Shown here: positions 35,804-37,209 of the stretch, one piece after another
How the letters are laid out: each line of letters begins with the position of its first letter
How positions within the stretch are numbered: position 1 is the first letter of the stretch
Origin: Bauldia sp.
GTDB taxonomy: Bacteria; Pseudomonadota; Alphaproteobacteria; Rhizobiales; Kaistiaceae
Reading direction: 5' to 3'
Length of the DNA: 37,209 bases
NCBI GenBank assembly: GCA_020849325.1
Contig: JADLGL010000057.1
Location: 1 to 37,209, forward strand
The notes under the pieces: model-generated
What the model saw: the letters and a program-made list of their open reading frames with translations, nothing else
What the model was told of the DNA's origin: nothing
Databases searched by the model: none
Program-made: the position numbers and the translations under genes

Positions 35804-37081
35804 TTGGCCAAGAAGAAGAATGCATTCTACGCCCAGTCGGGCGGCGTCACGGCGGTCATCAACGCCTCGGCCTGTGGCGTCATTGAGACGGCGCGCGCCA
35901 ACAAGGACAAGATCGGCAAAGTCTACGCCGGCCGGAACGGCATCCTCGGCGCGCTGAGCGAGGACCTGATCGACACCACGAAGGAATCGGCGAAGGCGAT
36001 TGCCGCGCTCCGCTACGCGCCGTCGGGCGCCTTCGGTTCGTGCCGCTACAAGCTCAAGAACTTCGACGTCGACCGGCGTGAATACGAGCGCCTCATCGAG
36101 GTCTTTGCCGCGCACGACATCGGCTATTTCTTCTACAATGGCGGCGGCGATTCCGCGGACACCTGCAACAAGGTCTCCCAGATCTCGGCCCGCCTCGGCT
36201 ACCCCATCACCGCCGTCCACGTGCCGAAGACGGTCGACAACGACCTGCCGATCACCGACACCTGCCCCGGCTTCGGCTCGGTCGCGAAGTACATCGCCAT
36301 CTCGACCCGCGAGGCCTCGTTCGACGTGGCGTCGATGGCGAAAACCTCGACGAAGGTCTTCATCCTCGAGGTGATGGGCCGGCACGCCGGCTGGATCGCC
36401 GCCGCCGGCGGCCTCGCCTCCGACGAGGACACCGAGATCCCGGTCGTCATCCTCTTCCCGGAAGTCACCTTCAATCGCGAGAAATTCCTCGCGAAGGTGG
36501 ACGAGAACGTGAAGAAGTTCGGCTACTGCTCGGTGGTCGTCTCGGAAGGCGTGAAGGGTGAGGACGGCAAGTTCCTCGCCGACCAGGGCCTCAAGGATGC
36601 CTTCGGCCATGCCCAGCTCGGCGGCGCCGCGCCGGTCGTCGCCTCGATCATCAAGCAGGGCCTGAACCTGAAATACCACTGGGCCGTCGCCGACTACCTC
36701 CAGCGCGCCGCCCGCCACATCGCGTCGAAGACCGATGTCGACCAGGCCTACGCCGTCGGCGCCGCCGCCGTGCAGTTCGCCCTCGACGGCCATAACGCCG
36801 TCATGCCGGCGATCGAGCGGAAGAGCAGCAAGCCCTACAAGTGGAAGATCGCGATGGCGCCGCTCGACAAGGTGGCGAACGTCGAAAAGATGATGCCGAA
36901 GAACTTCATCACGAAGGATGGCTTCGGCATCACCGACAAGTGCCGCGAATACCTCACGCCGCTCATCCAGGGCGAGGATTACCCGCCCTACAAGAACGGT
37001 ATGCCGCAGTATGTGCGGCTCAAGAACGTCGGGGTCGAGAAGAAGCTGACCACGACCTTCGACATCTCAGGCAAGGAATAG
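35804..37081 (+). CDS. pfp: Pyrophosphate-dependent 6-phosphofructokinase
   Basis: A 425-residue glycolytic enzyme that phosphorylates fructose 6-phosphate with PPi, reversibly. The phosphate-site motif YNGGGDSADT (111-120) and PKTVDND (141-147), with Lys142 where ATP enzymes have Gly, mark the PPi type. MGRHAGWIAAAGGLA and the C-terminal EDYPPYKNGMPQYVRLK fit the long bacterial group. The start is TTG at 35804: GGGGAGG at 35791-35797 gives ideal 6-nt spacing, and MAKKKNAFYAQSGGVTAVIN is the family N-terminus. Divergent from the exported protein gene; terminator at 37089. Functionally it pairs with hppA in PPi economy. Confidence 0.93.
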   Translation: MAKKKNAFYAQSGGVTAVINASACGVIETARANKDKIGKVYAGRNGILGALSEDLIDTTKESAKAIAALRYAPSGAFGSCRYKLKNFDVDRREYERLIEVFAAHDIGYFFYNGGGDSADTCNKVSQISARLGYPITAVHVPKTVDNDLPITDTCPGFGSVAKYIAISTREASFDVASMAKTSTKVFILEVMGRHAGWIAAAGGLASDEDTEIPVVILFPEVTFNREKFLAKVDENVKKFGYCSVVVSEGVKGEDGKFLADQGLKDAFGHAQLGGAAPVVASIIKQGLNLKYHWAVADYLQRAARHIASKTDVDQAYAVGAAAVQFALDGHNAVMPAIERKSSKPYKWKIAMAPLDKVANVEKMMPKNFITKDGFGITDKCREYLTPLIQGEDYPPYKNGMPQYVRLKNVGVEKKLTTTFDISGKE

Positions 37082-37088
37082 AGTTTCG

Positions 37089-37117
37089 GCGGGGCCCTTC
37101 GGGGCCCCGCTTCGCTT
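37089..37117 (+). terminator. Intrinsic terminator after pfp
   Basis: GCGGGGCCC (37089-37097), a TTCG loop, GGGCCCCGC (37102-37110), then TTCGCTTT. The stem is very stable; the T-run is broken. It starts 8 bp after the pfp stop. Confidence 0.8.
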
Positions 37118-37153
37118 TGGGCGGTGAGCTATTGGGCGCCCACCCGCACACCG

Positions 37154-37209
37154 CTCATCCCAGCGAAAGCTGGGACCCAGCGCCCCGAGGAATGAGCAGG
37201 AGGGGAAGC
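37154..37209. repeat. Dispersed inverted-repeat element, copy 3, cut by window end
   Basis: CTCATCCCAGCGAAAGCTGG-GACCCAG followed by CGAGGAATGAGC matches the left arm and centre of the copies at 25194 and 30151 (shared CGAGGAATGA with copy 2). The mini-hairpin TCCCAGC-GAA-AGCTGGGA keeps pairing with changed bases. The right arm is expected beyond the window. Confidence 0.65.

Noticed and set aside
34704-35825. purS in the gene upstream of purQ
   Set aside because: PurS is about 80 residues; this gene encodes a long exported protein with no PurS-like segment.

Overview
The window is GC-rich chromosomal DNA from an alphaproteobacterium, most likely a member of the Rhizobiales (Hyphomicrobiales). 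Three things point there: the gene order glyA-nrdR-ribD-ribE-ribH-nusB-thiL-hppA; the order bamE / cytochrome bc1 chaperone / DUF177 / plsX-fabH-ihfA-merR; and intergenic palindromes of types common in that order. No rRNA, CRISPR array, transposase or phage gene was seen.

Layout. 0-2.3 kb: parC. 2.6-8.9 kb: a head-to-tail run of glyA, nrdR, an unnamed TPR-like gene of visibly lower GC, ribD, ribE, ribH, nusB and thiL, mostly with 4-bp stop/start overlaps, closed by an intrinsic terminator at 8915. 9.1-11.3 kb: hppA, a K+-independent H+-pumping pyrophosphatase, which shares a bidirectional terminator with the convergent bamE. 12.0-16.4 kb: bc1 chaperone, DUF177, plsX, fabH, ihfA and a MerR-type regulator. 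16.5-17.6 kb: tRNA-Pro(GGG), then a lower-GC two-gene cassette of a 66-residue protein and a Fic-domain protein. 17.7-27.8 kb: a DUF883-like membrane protein and a surface-polysaccharide locus with a phosphoglycosyltransferase, Wzy/ligase-type polymerase, GT4 glycosyltransferase, outer-membrane export lipoprotein, Wzc/GumC-type co-polymerase with a broken P-loop, CelD/BcsL-type acyltransferase and polysaccharide deacetylase. 27.7-30.1 kb: a DUF2842-like protein, heme A synthase and ribosomal protein S4. 30.3-35.8 kb (minus strand): CPBP protease, monothiol glutaredoxin, BolA, purL, purQ and a cysteine-rich exported protein of unknown function. 35.8-37.1 kb: PPi-dependent phosphofructokinase.

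How the parts fit. The part list of the polysaccharide locus (PGT, polymerase, GT, Wza-like, GumC-like without working kinase, deacetylase, N-acyltransferase) resembles the holdfast (hfs) and unipolar-polysaccharide (upp) adhesin systems of alphaproteobacteria. Its promoter regions carry palindromes and CtrA-like TTAA-N7-TTAA boxes, which would suit a cell-cycle-timed polar adhesin; this is inference. Grx4 and BolA are known partners in Fe-S/iron signalling. PurL and PurQ form part of FGAM synthase. H+-PPase and PPi-PFK together suggest that pyrophosphate is used as an energy currency.

The least explained elements are the Fic cassette, the TPR-like gene inside the riboflavin run, the cysteine-rich protein before purQ, and a perfect palindrome lying exactly in the spacer of the putative rpsD promoter.
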